From positions 121,525 to 185,524 of the forward strand of contig JASEFA010000002.1 in the NCBI GenBank assembly GCA_030019365.1: a stretch of DNA of 64,000 nucleotides. The letters run 5' to 3'. Shown in pieces: positions 9,063-18,128 of the stretch; position 1 is the stretch's first letter; every line of letters starts with the position of its first letter. Under the pieces are notes generated by a model, which searched no databases, was not told the DNA's origin, and saw only the letters and a list, made by a program, of their open reading frames with translations. Source of the DNA: Bacillota bacterium. Its GTDB lineage: Bacteria; Bacillota; Sulfobacillia; JACIYH01. A program made the translations under genes and the position numbers.

Positions 9063-10838
9063 TCAAAGGTAGATCGGCTCGTGTGATAGTACCCTGACCC
9101 CATCTCGGTTAAGTCCGCTCACTCTGACGAACTCCTCGAGTTGCTGAGCGCTGTTGTGAAAAAGGATCACCTTCCAGCCAACATCAAGCAGGCTTTCTGT
9201 GAATGATAGAATCGCGGGTTCGGACGAGTGGAAACTCCAGTCCGGAGACGCAACTCTAAGTACCTGCCAAGGCTTCTCCTGATACAGTTCCCTCGGAAGA
9301 GAGCTCCTTAAGGCCAGCGTTCCTACTAGCAGGAGATTACTATCTTGGATCCGCCGCCGGACGGTATCCAGTCTAAGCACGTCCCTCAGCGTAACGAAAG
9401 CGACCACGTTCTCTCGCTCCCTGCACAGCCGGAGCGCACTCAGCGGGTATACCCTGTGGCTTTCAATAAAGTCCGACAAACTTCCCCTAAACAGTGAGGA
9501 AACAACTGGATCCTTAATTCTTCTGGCCAGAACATCTCCCCAAAGGTGTCTACAAAGTTCATAGGTGCGTGCGTTTATAAAGAGTTTGATGTGGGAGTCC
9601 CCCGGGGTGGCGCGTGTTAGGTGAAACGCCCTGAGGTAGGCGTAAACGAGGAGCTCAGGGCTATCGGAAAGGAAGAGTACGTTCCTCGTTTGGACCCCCT
9701 CGACCATTTTCTGCAGAACCAGTTCTGGCGAGTTCTCCTCGTTGATGACCACAGAGCCAAAAGCCTTCCCCACCAAGGCTCCGTCGAGAATCAGCCACTT
9801 GCGCGGAGTAAGAATCTTCTGCAGCTGTGAAAGGAGTCTCGGGAGGAAGTGCAAGAACCCGTTCCCAAGACAGCAGTCTCCGAGGTAAACCAGTGTGGTA
9901 CCGGCACCGGTATACACCAGCGCCTCAGACCCAGGGCAGTGAAATGTAGGGAAGAATGACAGAGGGTCTGGATATGATTGCCCTTCGGTCAAATAGACGC
10001 GGCCTACTAATGAATTCCTCATCTGTGGCGGAGCTAGGAGAGCAAGTTGGGCCAAGCTGGCTCGGGACATGAGAACCGGGACACCAAGACTCCTGAGTAA
10101 CTCCCACAAACCACCTGAATGGTCCCGGTGAAAATGAGATACAAAAACCGCCCTTAACTGATCAATCTCTGCCCAACGGACTCCGAACCCGGTGTCAAGG
10201 AGGATAGATCCAAGTTGGCCCTTGAGGAGGATGCTCTGACCAGTAGGTTCAGCCGACATATTCACGACCGATTCCAGCTTCCCGATGTCGACCTTGAGGG
10301 GCAAGTCCTTGCCCATAAAGCGCGCAAGGGTGGTACGTGGGACCCGCGCCCTGCTCCCGGTCACCAACGGATACCAGCCAGTTGCAAGCGTAACCTCCTC
10401 ACGCTTTAGGAACAACTCTTCCCTGACTGCCGGGACTGGTCGCAAGAATACGACCCCAATGCGGTAGTCGAAACAATCATGATCTTGCCTCATAAACCTC
10501 CAAAAACGGACCCATTCGATGTTAGCATATACAGCCGGCATCGTGACTCGGACATGGTGAAAGAAGGCTGCTTGCGGGCACGGAGGCATCGTTACCGCCT
10601 GCAAAGCCTGTCTGGCACGGCGAGTCGGGCCAAAAAACGGCTTCCCTTCGATCGTCTCATATGGAATACCGTTACACTCTCTGGCGATGATGCGCCCTTG
10701 GCGCGGCATAACCGTCTCGTCAAACCCCTTTACAGCTTTGAACCTGGGGTTCCCTGCTAGGAATCCCCGCCCCTGCTTCTCGTTCACCAGCCGACTCTCT
10801 TGAAGATCCCCACCAAGCCGAGGGCAGAGTGGTTCCAA
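9063..10838 (-). CDS. metallo-beta-lactamase-fold protein
   Basis: 591 aa as drawn from TTG 10838. The zinc-binding signature HFHRDHSGG (residues 236-244) sits in VFVSHFHRDHSGGLWELL, and a later metal-ligand aspartate is likely in LVYLGDCCLGNG. The ~190 residues before the fold and ~250 after it are unassigned. The start is uncertain: no strong ribosome binding site precedes 10838, and GTG 10787 is possible. It is the last gene of a minus-strand operon, 42 bases after the helicase stop. MBL-fold proteins include DNA and RNA nucleases (SNM1, RNase J) and hydrolases. I do not see clear beta-CASP motifs, so nuclease activity is a hypothesis from the helicase/ATPase context. Confidence 0.7.
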   Translation of the reverse strand: MEPLCPRLGGDLQESRLVNEKQGRGFLAGNPRFKAVKGFDETVMPRQGRIIARECNGIPYETIEGKPFFGPTRRARQALQAVTMPPCPQAAFFHHVRVTMPAVYANIEWVRFWRFMRQDHDCFDYRIGVVFLRPVPAVREELFLKREEVTLATGWYPLVTGSRARVPRTTLARFMGKDLPLKVDIGKLESVVNMSAEPTGQSILLKGQLGSILLDTGFGVRWAEIDQLRAVFVSHFHRDHSGGLWELLRSLGVPVLMSRASLAQLALLAPPQMRNSLVGRVYLTEGQSYPDPLSFFPTFHCPGSEALVYTGAGTTLVYLGDCCLGNGFLHFLPRLLSQLQKILTPRKWLILDGALVGKAFGSVVINEENSPELVLQKMVEGVQTRNVLFLSDSPELLVYAYLRAFHLTRATPGDSHIKLFINARTYELCRHLWGDVLARRIKDPVVSSLFRGSLSDFIESHRVYPLSALRLCRERENVVAFVTLRDVLRLDTVRRRIQDSNLLLVGTLALRSSLPRELYQEKPWQVLRVASPDWSFHSSEPAILSFTESLLDVGWKVILFHNSAQQLEEFVRVSGLNRDGVRVLSHEPIYL

Positions 10839-10880
10839 CCTCCCGCGACGTTGTTGGGTTGCCGGGAACCTTGCCCGCGC

Positions 10881-12515
10881 TCAACGGTAGACCCCCAATC
10901 CCGTAGGACCAGCCTGCCAGCCCAAACCGTGTTCTCCGGCTCTTGCGTAACGATCCTTGAGTTCGGGGGGAAGGAGGGGGAAGAACGCCCCCACGGGGCC
11001 GTGCCGGCGGAAGACCGCAGGGGAAGCTCTGCCTGCGAAACGGCGGACCCTGATCACCCCACGCGAGACAGATACCACAGTCCATGTAGAACGCCCCAGC
11101 ACGAACACCTCGTCGAAAACGGCGTGGACGGCTCCTATCTCCTTACCGGAATCGACGTCGATTACCCTGTACTCGCTTTGGTCTGGGATGTTGGAATGAA
11201 TCCGCCCCGCTTCGCCGGCATCCATGAGCTTCTGCGAGGGACACCACAGGCCCCGAGCCTGCTCCACCCAACCGTGGCCCTCCAAATTGCTCAGGACCAG
11301 TGTGGCCTCATACCCGGAGCAAAGTGGAGAAACCAAATCGATCAACTCTTCCTGGTTCAGGCCCCCCGGGTGTTGATAGATGCAGGATAGGGCTTGCTGG
11401 ACAACGACGGACAGGTCCGGCTCGTATACCTGAACCGGCAGTTCACCCGTTGCCGCCGCCTCGAACATGGCCTCCAGCACAGAGCGTTCGTCCGGCGAGG
11501 TGCAAAGCGCCGCCACCTGGACGGTGCCGCGCCGCCGATTGCCGCGCCCAATCCGCTGGAGCAGGGCCGTGATACTCCACGGCACCTCTGCAAGCACCAC
11601 CAGATCGATGTCACCGATATCGATCCCTACCTCCAGGGTCGACGTCGCCACGCACACGGCTACGTCGGCGTCCTTCATCAATGTTTCTGCCTCTTCTCGG
11701 AGCTGGCGACTGAGACTTCCGTGGTGCGCGACTACGGGGTAAGGGTGCCACACACGGGCCAGTTCAGACGCAGTCTGCTCGACCGACTCCCGCAGGTTAC
11801 AGAAGCAAAGTAGCTTCCTCCAGCCCTGAGCGCGCGCCAGCGAGTGCACCTCCTGGTGGGAATTCAGCAAGTGGTACACCATCTGGCGTGGCTCCCCCGC
11901 GCGAACCAGTTCGAAGGTCGATGCGTATCTGCTTGCTGTGTCCGCCGGCTGAGACAGGGTGGCAGACAACAGGTGCACCGAGGGTGGCGAAGTTGCCACC
12001 CTCTCCAGGCGGCGGAGCAGGACGCGCAGTTGGTCACCGCGATACGTGCCGTCAAGCAGGTGAATCTCGTCGACGATCACCACCTGCAGTTGCTCAAACG
12101 CACGGGGTCGCCTGCACAGCAGGGAATCCAGGGACTCCGGGGTCGTGATAAGGCACTCGGGGAGTTGGCTGGGCAACATGGGTCGGTCCCCGTGCTTGAG
12201 GGCGACACTGATACCCATCTCCCCGAGCGGACCAGCCACGCGAGCATGGGTGTCATTGGCCAAGGCGCGGGTCGGCACCACGTAGAGCATCGCCACGCCC
12301 TGACGACGTTCGCTGATGTAACGCTCAGCCACCGGAGCAACCACGGCTTCGGTTTTCCCCGATGCCGTGGGCGCAGCCACAGCCACGTTATACCCGTCAA
12401 GAACCTTGGGGATGGTAAGCACCTGAATGGGCGTGAACCTGCCGAAGCGCCCAAAGAACGGGGCCCAACTCCGCCTCAGCCGGCTACGGATCAATCTCTC
12501 TTCCTGCCGGGTCAC
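10881..12515 (-). CDS. superfamily II DEAD/DEAH helicase, Lhr/BrxHI-like
   Basis: 544 aa. Motif I is APTASGKT (48-55), motif II DEIH (149-152), motif III SATLSQ, and motifs V/VI are TSTLEVGIDIGDIDLV and LLQRIGRGNRRRG. A winged-helix-like region follows (SCIYQHPGGLNQEELIDLV), then a barrel-like end. This is the Lhr-type layout used by BrxHI in type 2/6 BREX, though shorter than full-length Lhr. Its start overlaps the stop of the upstream BrxD-like gene (ATGA). Expected activity: ATP-dependent 3'-5' translocation or unwinding of nucleic acid. Assignment to BrxHI rather than another Lhr-like helicase rests on the neighbouring BrxD-like ATPases. Confidence 0.75.
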   Translation of the reverse strand: MTRQEERLIRSRLRRSWAPFFGRFGRFTPIQVLTIPKVLDGYNVAVAAPTASGKTEAVVAPVAERYISERRQGVAMLYVVPTRALANDTHARVAGPLGEMGISVALKHGDRPMLPSQLPECLITTPESLDSLLCRRPRAFEQLQVVIVDEIHLLDGTYRGDQLRVLLRRLERVATSPPSVHLLSATLSQPADTASRYASTFELVRAGEPRQMVYHLLNSHQEVHSLARAQGWRKLLCFCNLRESVEQTASELARVWHPYPVVAHHGSLSRQLREEAETLMKDADVAVCVATSTLEVGIDIGDIDLVVLAEVPWSITALLQRIGRGNRRRGTVQVAALCTSPDERSVLEAMFEAAATGELPVQVYEPDLSVVVQQALSCIYQHPGGLNQEELIDLVSPLCSGYEATLVLSNLEGHGWVEQARGLWCPSQKLMDAGEAGRIHSNIPDQSEYRVIDVDSGKEIGAVHAVFDEVFVLGRSTWTVVSVSRGVIRVRRFAGRASPAVFRRHGPVGAFFPLLPPELKDRYARAGEHGLGWQAGPTGLGVYR

Positions 12516-13810
12516 GCCAGCACCTCGGCCACGGGCCGACGGTCTCCGAAGCGCATGAGGTCCAATGCCTCTACGGCCGCCTTCACGAACATCCTGGTGA
12601 GACCTCCACGGTCCTTGACCCGGCGGTAAATCAAGTCAACGATTGGGTCCTTCTCCAGGAATCCATAAGCGCTGTCGTAGATGAGGCAGATCTCCTCGAA
12701 CAAACCCTTAAGTGCCTGCTCGCCGAGCGGCTCGAGGTCAAGCCTTACTGGCGTCCCGGACTTGGACAGGTAGTCGAGGAGCCACACCGGCGTGAATGCA
12801 CACACGACCTTCAAACCGCTCGGATCACGGTACAGGAAGGGGATTTCGGAAGCGGAACCCATGCTACAGTAATCAAACCCCGAGCGGAGCGGGGGCCCCG
12901 CCATTTTCGGGTCGTTGGCAGCGGTACGCATCAGCGCTTGCAGGAAGTTGAGGCCCTTAAGAAACTGGTACCCATGGCCGGCCTGTGTTGCCGCCTCCGC
13001 CTCATCGATAAGTACCAGCAGTCCCTTCAGGTCCATTACCTGTAGGGCCGCCCAGCCAAGAGCGCTTAACAGGTAGCAGTATATGTTGGCGGCGGTGGTA
13101 AAGTCGTATAAAGATGGGAACTGCGGGTAACTGACGTCCGCAACCGGCCGCGGCGTACTTTCCCTGGCTTCAATCCACTCCCACAGGCACTCGTCGGGGG
13201 AGCGAGCCAGATGCTGGAAGTATTCATGGTCGGTAAGGCCGCCTCTTGACAGGACTTCGCGGAGGAACTCGCGAAAGCCGCCGGGCTGCTGCTCCCCATG
13301 CCGGGGATAACGAAAGCTCTGAATCAAGCTCGCGTACACGCGCTTGGGTTTGTGAAACGGCGTCTCCGAGGGATCCATGTCCACAGCGGCGACGGCAAAC
13401 CCTTCCCGCAAGGCCCGGCCGCGCACATATTGGACGAGATGGCTTTTCCCTACACCATAGGCTCCCACCAGGAAACAGACTTGGTGTTGGCCGTCGCCGA
13501 GCCAGTCCCTCAGCGCACGTGTCTCACTGTCCCTGCCAAACGTGAACTCATCTACCAGGTCGTATGGCACCACTCCAAGGCGAAAGGCTTCAATCATCCT
13601 GCGGTGTCTGAAGGATTCGTCGGCGGGCTCGCGGGGGGCCGGGCTGACCCGTGCAGGTAACATCAACGGCGGTACATCGCTCAGCTCGTCCACTCTGACC
13701 CAACGCTTGCGCCCATCTGCGAACTCAACCAGTGACTCAAAACCCCTGTGCCGGGTCCGAAGCACCCTCCCCCGCCCGAATCTTCTGTGGGATACCAGGC
13801 GCCCCACCAT
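12512..13810 (-). CDS. BrxD-like ATPase (DUF2791 family) with N-terminal SH3-like domain
   Basis: 432 aa. Walker A is GAYGVGKSH (from residue 116); Walker B is LKGLLVLIDEAEAATQ (near 260). These belong to the DUF2791/BREX ATP-binding group of STAND-like P-loop ATPases. The first ~45 residues (LVSHRRFGRGRVL, VEFADGRKRWVRV) look like the small beta-barrel (Tudor/SH3-like) found at the ends of RapA- and UvrD-type helicases, an addition not found in its upstream paralogue. It begins six bases after that paralogue's stop and overlaps the helicase start. Inferred role: ATP-dependent loading or regulatory partner of the helicase, possibly as a heteromer with the paralogue. Confidence 0.75.
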   Translation of the reverse strand: MVGRLVSHRRFGRGRVLRTRHRGFESLVEFADGRKRWVRVDELSDVPPLMLPARVSPAPREPADESFRHRRMIEAFRLGVVPYDLVDEFTFGRDSETRALRDWLGDGQHQVCFLVGAYGVGKSHLVQYVRGRALREGFAVAAVDMDPSETPFHKPKRVYASLIQSFRYPRHGEQQPGGFREFLREVLSRGGLTDHEYFQHLARSPDECLWEWIEARESTPRPVADVSYPQFPSLYDFTTAANIYCYLLSALGWAALQVMDLKGLLVLIDEAEAATQAGHGYQFLKGLNFLQALMRTAANDPKMAGPPLRSGFDYCSMGSASEIPFLYRDPSGLKVVCAFTPVWLLDYLSKSGTPVRLDLEPLGEQALKGLFEEICLIYDSAYGFLEKDPIVDLIYRRVKDRGGLTRMFVKAAVEALDLMRFGDRRPVAEVLA

Positions 13811-13816
13811 AACACG

Positions 13817-15043
13817 CTACCTCAAGTCGTCGACGGAAGGCGGAACACCCTTTTGCCTAAGATGATGGAGAGCTCTCACAATAGTCTTCACAAACAACCG
13901 CTTATAGCCCTCGTCTGCATAATGCTGATCAGCTGCGAAGCCGGCGACACTGGTGATGGTGGCGGTCAAATGCTCGTCGCGGAACTGGCACCCATAGGCA
14001 ACCCGGTATACTTCAGCCAGCTTCTGGCCGATGGACTCCAGGAACTCCACTGGGTCGGAAACAACGCTCTCCAAGTTAATCCGTACTCCCGCCGGATTCA
14101 GCCCACCGAAAACAGTGTCAAGCCTCTGTTTGAGAGCCTCGTATATCTGAGTCCGTCCCTCCAGGAAATTGTCATCTGGCACCGCATAAAAAATCATGGC
14201 TCCCTGAAAAGACGTGTGACCGCAGGCGTCGATGACCTCCCTCAGATTGCTGAGGTGCTGGTCTCGCTGTCGCGTCGAAAGGCTGGGCACTCGTTCTGCT
14301 TCGTCGAGCAACACAACAAGACCGTTGTACCCCATTTGCCTGAGACACTGGACGAGGGAGCGGATCATGGTGAACGCTGTACTCCTGTCGATCCGCTGGA
14401 GAATGCCGTGCCGTGAGTGTGTCTTACGGTCATAGGACTCACCGGTCAACCATTGACATATGTTCTCGAAGTCGTCCTCGCGCCTCTGGGCAAGCGCACG
14501 GAGAGATGCCTTTATCGCCCTCAGGAAACTCAAACTTTCTACACCGCTGAGGCGTTCCACGTCCGCCTCCAGTTCCGAGTACAAAGGTTCACCGCTCAAG
14601 CCTTTACTGCGGCATTCCTGGAACTTCATGGCGTACCAGCCGCGCAGAAAGCTCGCCATGCCATACTCGAATCCGCTGAGGAGATCCTCGGGGGTTAACG
14701 ACGGGAGTATGCCGCGAGCTATGGCACCATAAACCAGATCCAGTCGGTGAAAGGGGCTCTCGCCCGGGCTCAGGGCGACGTAGGAGACCACGAAGTTATG
14801 CTTCCAGGCAACATCACGGATTGAGTACAGGAGGTGCGTCTTTCCCCCACCATACATACCGATGACCAACTTGAAGGCGGAGCCCCCTTGCGGGATAAAC
14901 GAAGAGAGGTATTCATCCTCGATTATTGCCAGGTACGGCTCAAAGCCCACGCTGAAGAACTGGAAGCCGTATTCGGGCGGGACGCCGTGGGCCCCCACCG
15001 TGTCGATGATGCGGCGGGCAACGGCCTGGGTGAGTTCGCTCAT
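13817..15043 (-). CDS. BrxD-like ATPase (DUF2791 family)
   Basis: 408 aa. Walker A is GMYGGGKTH (from residue 62) and Walker B YNGLVVLLDEAERV; the C-terminal helical part is typical of the BREX ATP-binding group (DUF2791). It is clearly related to the next gene in the operon but lacks that protein's N-terminal barrel. Its start overlaps the stop of the coiled-coil gene (ATGA), so translation is probably coupled. BrxD is a type 2/6 BREX component and usually single-copy; two adjacent, diverged copies suggest a heteromeric machine. The molecular function is not established for the family. Confidence 0.75.
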   Translation of the reverse strand: MSELTQAVARRIIDTVGAHGVPPEYGFQFFSVGFEPYLAIIEDEYLSSFIPQGGSAFKLVIGMYGGGKTHLLYSIRDVAWKHNFVVSYVALSPGESPFHRLDLVYGAIARGILPSLTPEDLLSGFEYGMASFLRGWYAMKFQECRSKGLSGEPLYSELEADVERLSGVESLSFLRAIKASLRALAQRREDDFENICQWLTGESYDRKTHSRHGILQRIDRSTAFTMIRSLVQCLRQMGYNGLVVLLDEAERVPSLSTRQRDQHLSNLREVIDACGHTSFQGAMIFYAVPDDNFLEGRTQIYEALKQRLDTVFGGLNPAGVRINLESVVSDPVEFLESIGQKLAEVYRVAYGCQFRDEHLTATITSVAGFAADQHYADEGYKRLFVKTIVRALHHLRQKGVPPSVDDLR

Positions 15044-15879
15044 GGCATCTCCCCCTCGAATCTCAGGTGAGAGTAAGCGGTGCCCTTCCCCGATTCATCG
15101 TCAGGAACCCACAGGAAGTCCTGACGCCGCTTGGTGTACTCCCTCGTGGCCACGGCCAGGCGCAGGTGCGTGTCAGAAGGTGATACCCTGAGAAACCGGG
15201 TCAGCCGAAACAGGTCGTAACTGAAATCAGCGCGTCCATAGCTCCGGTACAGTTCCTTGCGGGGATCCTGGTGGAAGCGGGCGTCCTGCACGAGGTGGGC
15301 CACTTCTCCCAGGATGGCAGTTATGGGGACCCCCTTCGCGACTGCCGCCGACACCTGACGGGCGTAAGCCTGGCGTAGCTTACCAAGGAACTCGGGCTCA
15401 GGGATACCCGAACCCAGTCTCTTCATAATGCCCTCAAGTCGGGAGGCCATATCAGCCGGGCGCAGGGGACATTCCTCAAGCCTCTCCTGCTTGGGGCCAT
15501 ACCACACCGTGGCCTTGCCGCGCACGAAATCCAACTGCAGAGTGAACAGCCCCGACTTGAGTTCCGGGTACTGCCCGCGCAGTGGGAACCCCTTCTCCGC
15601 CAGCGCCGCCTCCAATTCCCGTCCGAAGCGCACCCTCAATTCGCTCTCGGCCTGTGAGAGTAGGGGTTCGTACTCCCCAACCCAGTGGCGCAACCCATCG
15701 GTGTCGAGGGGCGCTTGATCCAGTTCCTCGATCAGCCTGACCAGCTTGTTCACGCGCGACCGTAACTGGGCAACGTGGTCTCCACGCTGTTGGTCTAGTC
15801 TCCGGATCTCTTCGTACAGTTTGAGAGCTCCGTCCAGCCTCTTCTTGTACTCACCAAGTGCTTGACCCAAATCACTCAA
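15040..15879 (-). CDS. coiled-coil protein of unknown function, first gene of BrxD/helicase operon
   Basis: 279 aa. Residues about 10-60 form a probable coiled coil (KLYEEIRRLDQQRGDHVAQL). The remainder is mixed alpha/beta with LDFVRGKATVWYGPKQ and a conserved-looking C-terminal half (TRFLRVSPSDTHLRLAV). I do not recognise a family. Position and overlapping stop/start with the first BrxD-like ATPase show it belongs to that operon; it may be a structural or substrate-recognition subunit. The organisation is reminiscent of the TerB-N/TerB-C-associated DNA-processing operons that also pair DUF2791 ATPases with helicases, but I see no TerB motif here. Confidence 0.6.
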   Translation of the reverse strand: MSDLGQALGEYKKRLDGALKLYEEIRRLDQQRGDHVAQLRSRVNKLVRLIEELDQAPLDTDGLRHWVGEYEPLLSQAESELRVRFGRELEAALAEKGFPLRGQYPELKSGLFTLQLDFVRGKATVWYGPKQERLEECPLRPADMASRLEGIMKRLGSGIPEPEFLGKLRQAYARQVSAAVAKGVPITAILGEVAHLVQDARFHQDPRKELYRSYGRADFSYDLFRLTRFLRVSPSDTHLRLAVATREYTKRRQDFLWVPDDESGKGTAYSHLRFEGEMP

Positions 15880-16459
15880 CTGCTTTCACCTCTCCTCTGT
15901 CGCACACCCGCGCCTCGCCATGCCCGCGGCGATACCCCCCCCGCCGTCTTGCCCCTTCCCAAAGACCGCCGACAGCCCGGTCAGTGGAGCAAGGCATGGC
16001 ACCCATTACCACGAACTTGGCACATCGTAAAATACGACACTACTCGCGCTGCTTCCTGGTCCGCCATCGATGTCTAACCGGCACTGCACTTCGGGCTCAG
16101 CGTGCACCTGGGGGTTAGCACCTGTGCGGGTAAGCCGCTTGCGCAATCCATTCTCTAGTCAAGGACACCCGTGAAAGCCGTGGCGCAGCGACGACCCTTG
16201 GAACGCACCCCCTTCTTCACCTGATCTCGCCCTGCCGACCGACGCAGTCCCCACCGGTGCTCTCGTCTCCGCTAGCCGGGAAGCGATCGTCTACTACTGT
16301 GGCATGTACAGCGCGAGGATGCCCCGGCAATTCGGCCGCCAACTCCGTCGAGCGTTGGGCACCGACACCACTTGCCACGGCTGGGACAGGGCGCCTTTGC
16401 CGCCCCGCGCGAGGCCGTGGAACGCGTCGCACTCACCCAGGGCCTCAGGCGCTGGCAGC
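15880..16459. other. non-coding leader of BrxD/helicase operon
   Basis: No convincing gene in about 580 bases. It should contain the promoter of the minus-strand operon and holds a 34-base two-part motif (16033-16066) also found upstream of zorA. Short open stretches after 16250 on the plus strand are probably decayed upstream parts of the winged-helix gene remnant that follows. Confidence 0.5.
16033..16066 (-). promoter_or_regulatory. two-part motif shared with the zorA leader
   Basis: TACGAC, 13 bases, then CTTCCTGGTCCGCCA, identical in both parts and in spacing to 63428-63461 upstream of zorA. Here it lies about 154 bases upstream of the operon's first start codon. In the gene-proximal reading it is TGGCGGACCAGGAAG-N13-GTCGTA. 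Possibly an operator or shared promoter element; chance or common descent of the leaders is not excluded. Confidence 0.4.
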
Positions 16460-16853
16460 CCTAGCCCCGGGCATAGTAGAGGCCATTGGACGCGGCAGAG
16501 GCGCGCGCTACCTTCTGGCCCGGCGTTTCTACACAACAAGTGGCCAGCGAGCACTTTACACCCTCCGGAGGGGACTTGACCGGGAGCAAAACAAGGCCCT
16601 GCTAGTCAAGCACCTTCAGGATGTTTTCCCAGAGGGCTGCGCGATGGCCGAGCTTCAGCAGGTCGTGCCGGCCCTGTCCCGCGCGTTCGTCAAGCTCCTC
16701 TTGGATGATCTCCGCCGCGAAGGCAAGGTTCGACTCGACTACCGGAGGCGGCGGTCGCGCTGGTTCGCCGTACAACCGCCTCAAAGGTGGGGTGCGCAGT
16801 TGAAAACAGTTGCACCCAGCCCGGCGTCCTATGGCTCAGACGAACACAAGTGA
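16460..16853 (+). pseudogene. C-terminal remnant of a winged-helix (AlbA/RecG-like) protein
   Basis: The plus-strand frame reads IVEAIGRGRGARYLLARRFY followed by ALYTLRRGLDREQNKALLV, HLQDVFPEGCAMAELQQ and a basic end. This resembles the winged-helix C terminus of AlbA_2/HATPase_c_4-type ATP-binding proteins, where a GRGRGTRY turn precedes the wing. Immediately upstream, a different frame holds a helix-like PREAVERVALTQGLRRWQP, implying a frameshift near 16445-16460. The 5' part of the gene is absent. Probably a broken defence or regulatory gene. PglX in this window ends in a similar GRGRGTRY winged helix. Confidence 0.45.
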
Positions 16854-17077
16854 GCCATAGATGAACCATAGCTGAGCCATAGCAGATGGAAAACAAGGAC
16901 TGCTTTGGTCAGCGATTTCGTGCGCTGCCCAGCCACGGCATCAACCAGTGCGCGGACGTCTGAATCGCTCAGATAAAGGCCGAAGCGAACCAGGCAGTGT
17001 ATCATTACCAACGGGTCGATCTTCTCCGCCGAGTGAAGTCAAGGGGAGAGAGTACATGAAGAGGGCTTAGATTATTC

Positions 17078-17176
17078 GAATCGACCAGGTTTTATGTGAT
17101 GCCGACCACGATTCCGTTATGCCGACCACCGTTGCAAGTGATGTCGACCAGGGTTCCATGCGATGGCGACCAGTCG
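17078..17176. repeat. IS21-type terminal repeats (decayed element)
   Basis: Four to five short repeats of the form GATG(C/T)CGACCA at about 17098, 17118, 17140 and 17162, preceded by a related TCGACCAGG. IS21-family ends carry such tandem terminal repeats. They lie just downstream of the broken istB and mark the 3' end of the remnant. Confidence 0.6.
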
Positions 17177-17201
17177 GAGCGCAGCGACGCTGGTGGGGTG
17201 G

Positions 17202-17952
17202 TCACGAATCGCAGTGGTCGGCTTCCCGTGTATTGTTCTTTACCCTTCTCATCGGTTCCCCCCTAAGCGTGATTTTGTGGGAGCTGTGAACGAGCCGGTC
17301 AAGGATGGCGTCGGCCACGGTGGGGTCCGAGATCGTCGCGTGCCAGTGCTCGACGGGAATCTGGCTGGCCACGACGGTGGAACGTGTCCCCGATCGGTCG
17401 TCGATCACCTCCAGCATGTCCCGGCACTCCTGACCCCAGCGGTGTGATGCCCCAGTCGTCTAGCACGAGCACTTCGCCCTTCACCAGTATGAGAAAGGCA
17501 TAGGAACCGTCTGCCCGCGCGATGGCCAGTTCCGAAAGCAGCCTGGGTACGCGGTAGTATCTGGCGCTGAACCCCTGCCGGCAGGCAGCGTTGGCGAGCG
17601 CACACGCCACGAAGGTCTCGCCCACTCCGGTTGGGCCCACAACGATGGCTCCTTGGTGGGCCCGAATCCAGTTGCCCGTGGCCAGGCTCCGCATGACCGC
17701 GCGGTCAAGGGCGCGAGGCACTTGGTAGTCGATGACCTCTATGCACGCCGGCAGCCTGAGGTTGGCCGCCTTGAGCAACCTGACCAGGCGGCGATCCTGC
17801 CTGGAGATCCATTCCTGGTCCGCCAGCAGGCCGAACCGCTCCTCGAAGGAGAGTCCCTGCACATCTGGCTCGTGCCCCTGGGCCAGGAAGCCCTCCGCTA
17901 TCCCAAACAGCCGCATATCCCGCAACCTAGCCACGGTCTGCTGATCAAGCAT
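17202..17952 (-). pseudogene. istB: istB, IS21-family helper ATPase, frameshifted, istA missing
   Basis: ATG 17952 follows GGAGGG. The N-terminal part is typical IstB (ARLRDMRLFGIAEGF, FGLLADQEWISRQDRRLVRL). The Walker A region reads VVGPTGVGETFVA: the P-loop lysine of GxxGxGKT has become glutamate. Walker B is [13 protein letters not shown]. The frame then shifts near 17420-17440, with the C terminus ([39 protein letters not shown]) in another frame down to 17202. No istA lies upstream on this strand, where it would be expected between 17960 and 19500. It is a dead solo copy: lost lysine, frameshift and missing transposase. Confidence 0.85.
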
Positions 17953-18128
17953 GCCCTGATCCCTCCTCACTGTAGTACGAGGAGCCCCACAGATTGGGGT
18001 GCTCCCCAACCGCCCGAAACAACCAGCCCGTTCACTCGTCACCCAGGAACAGTCCTGGCAGGAAGACTAGGCCATCCTGTCGAAAGGACCTGACTAAGAG
18101 TACTTTCCTTGAGGAAAGGGGAATTAGG

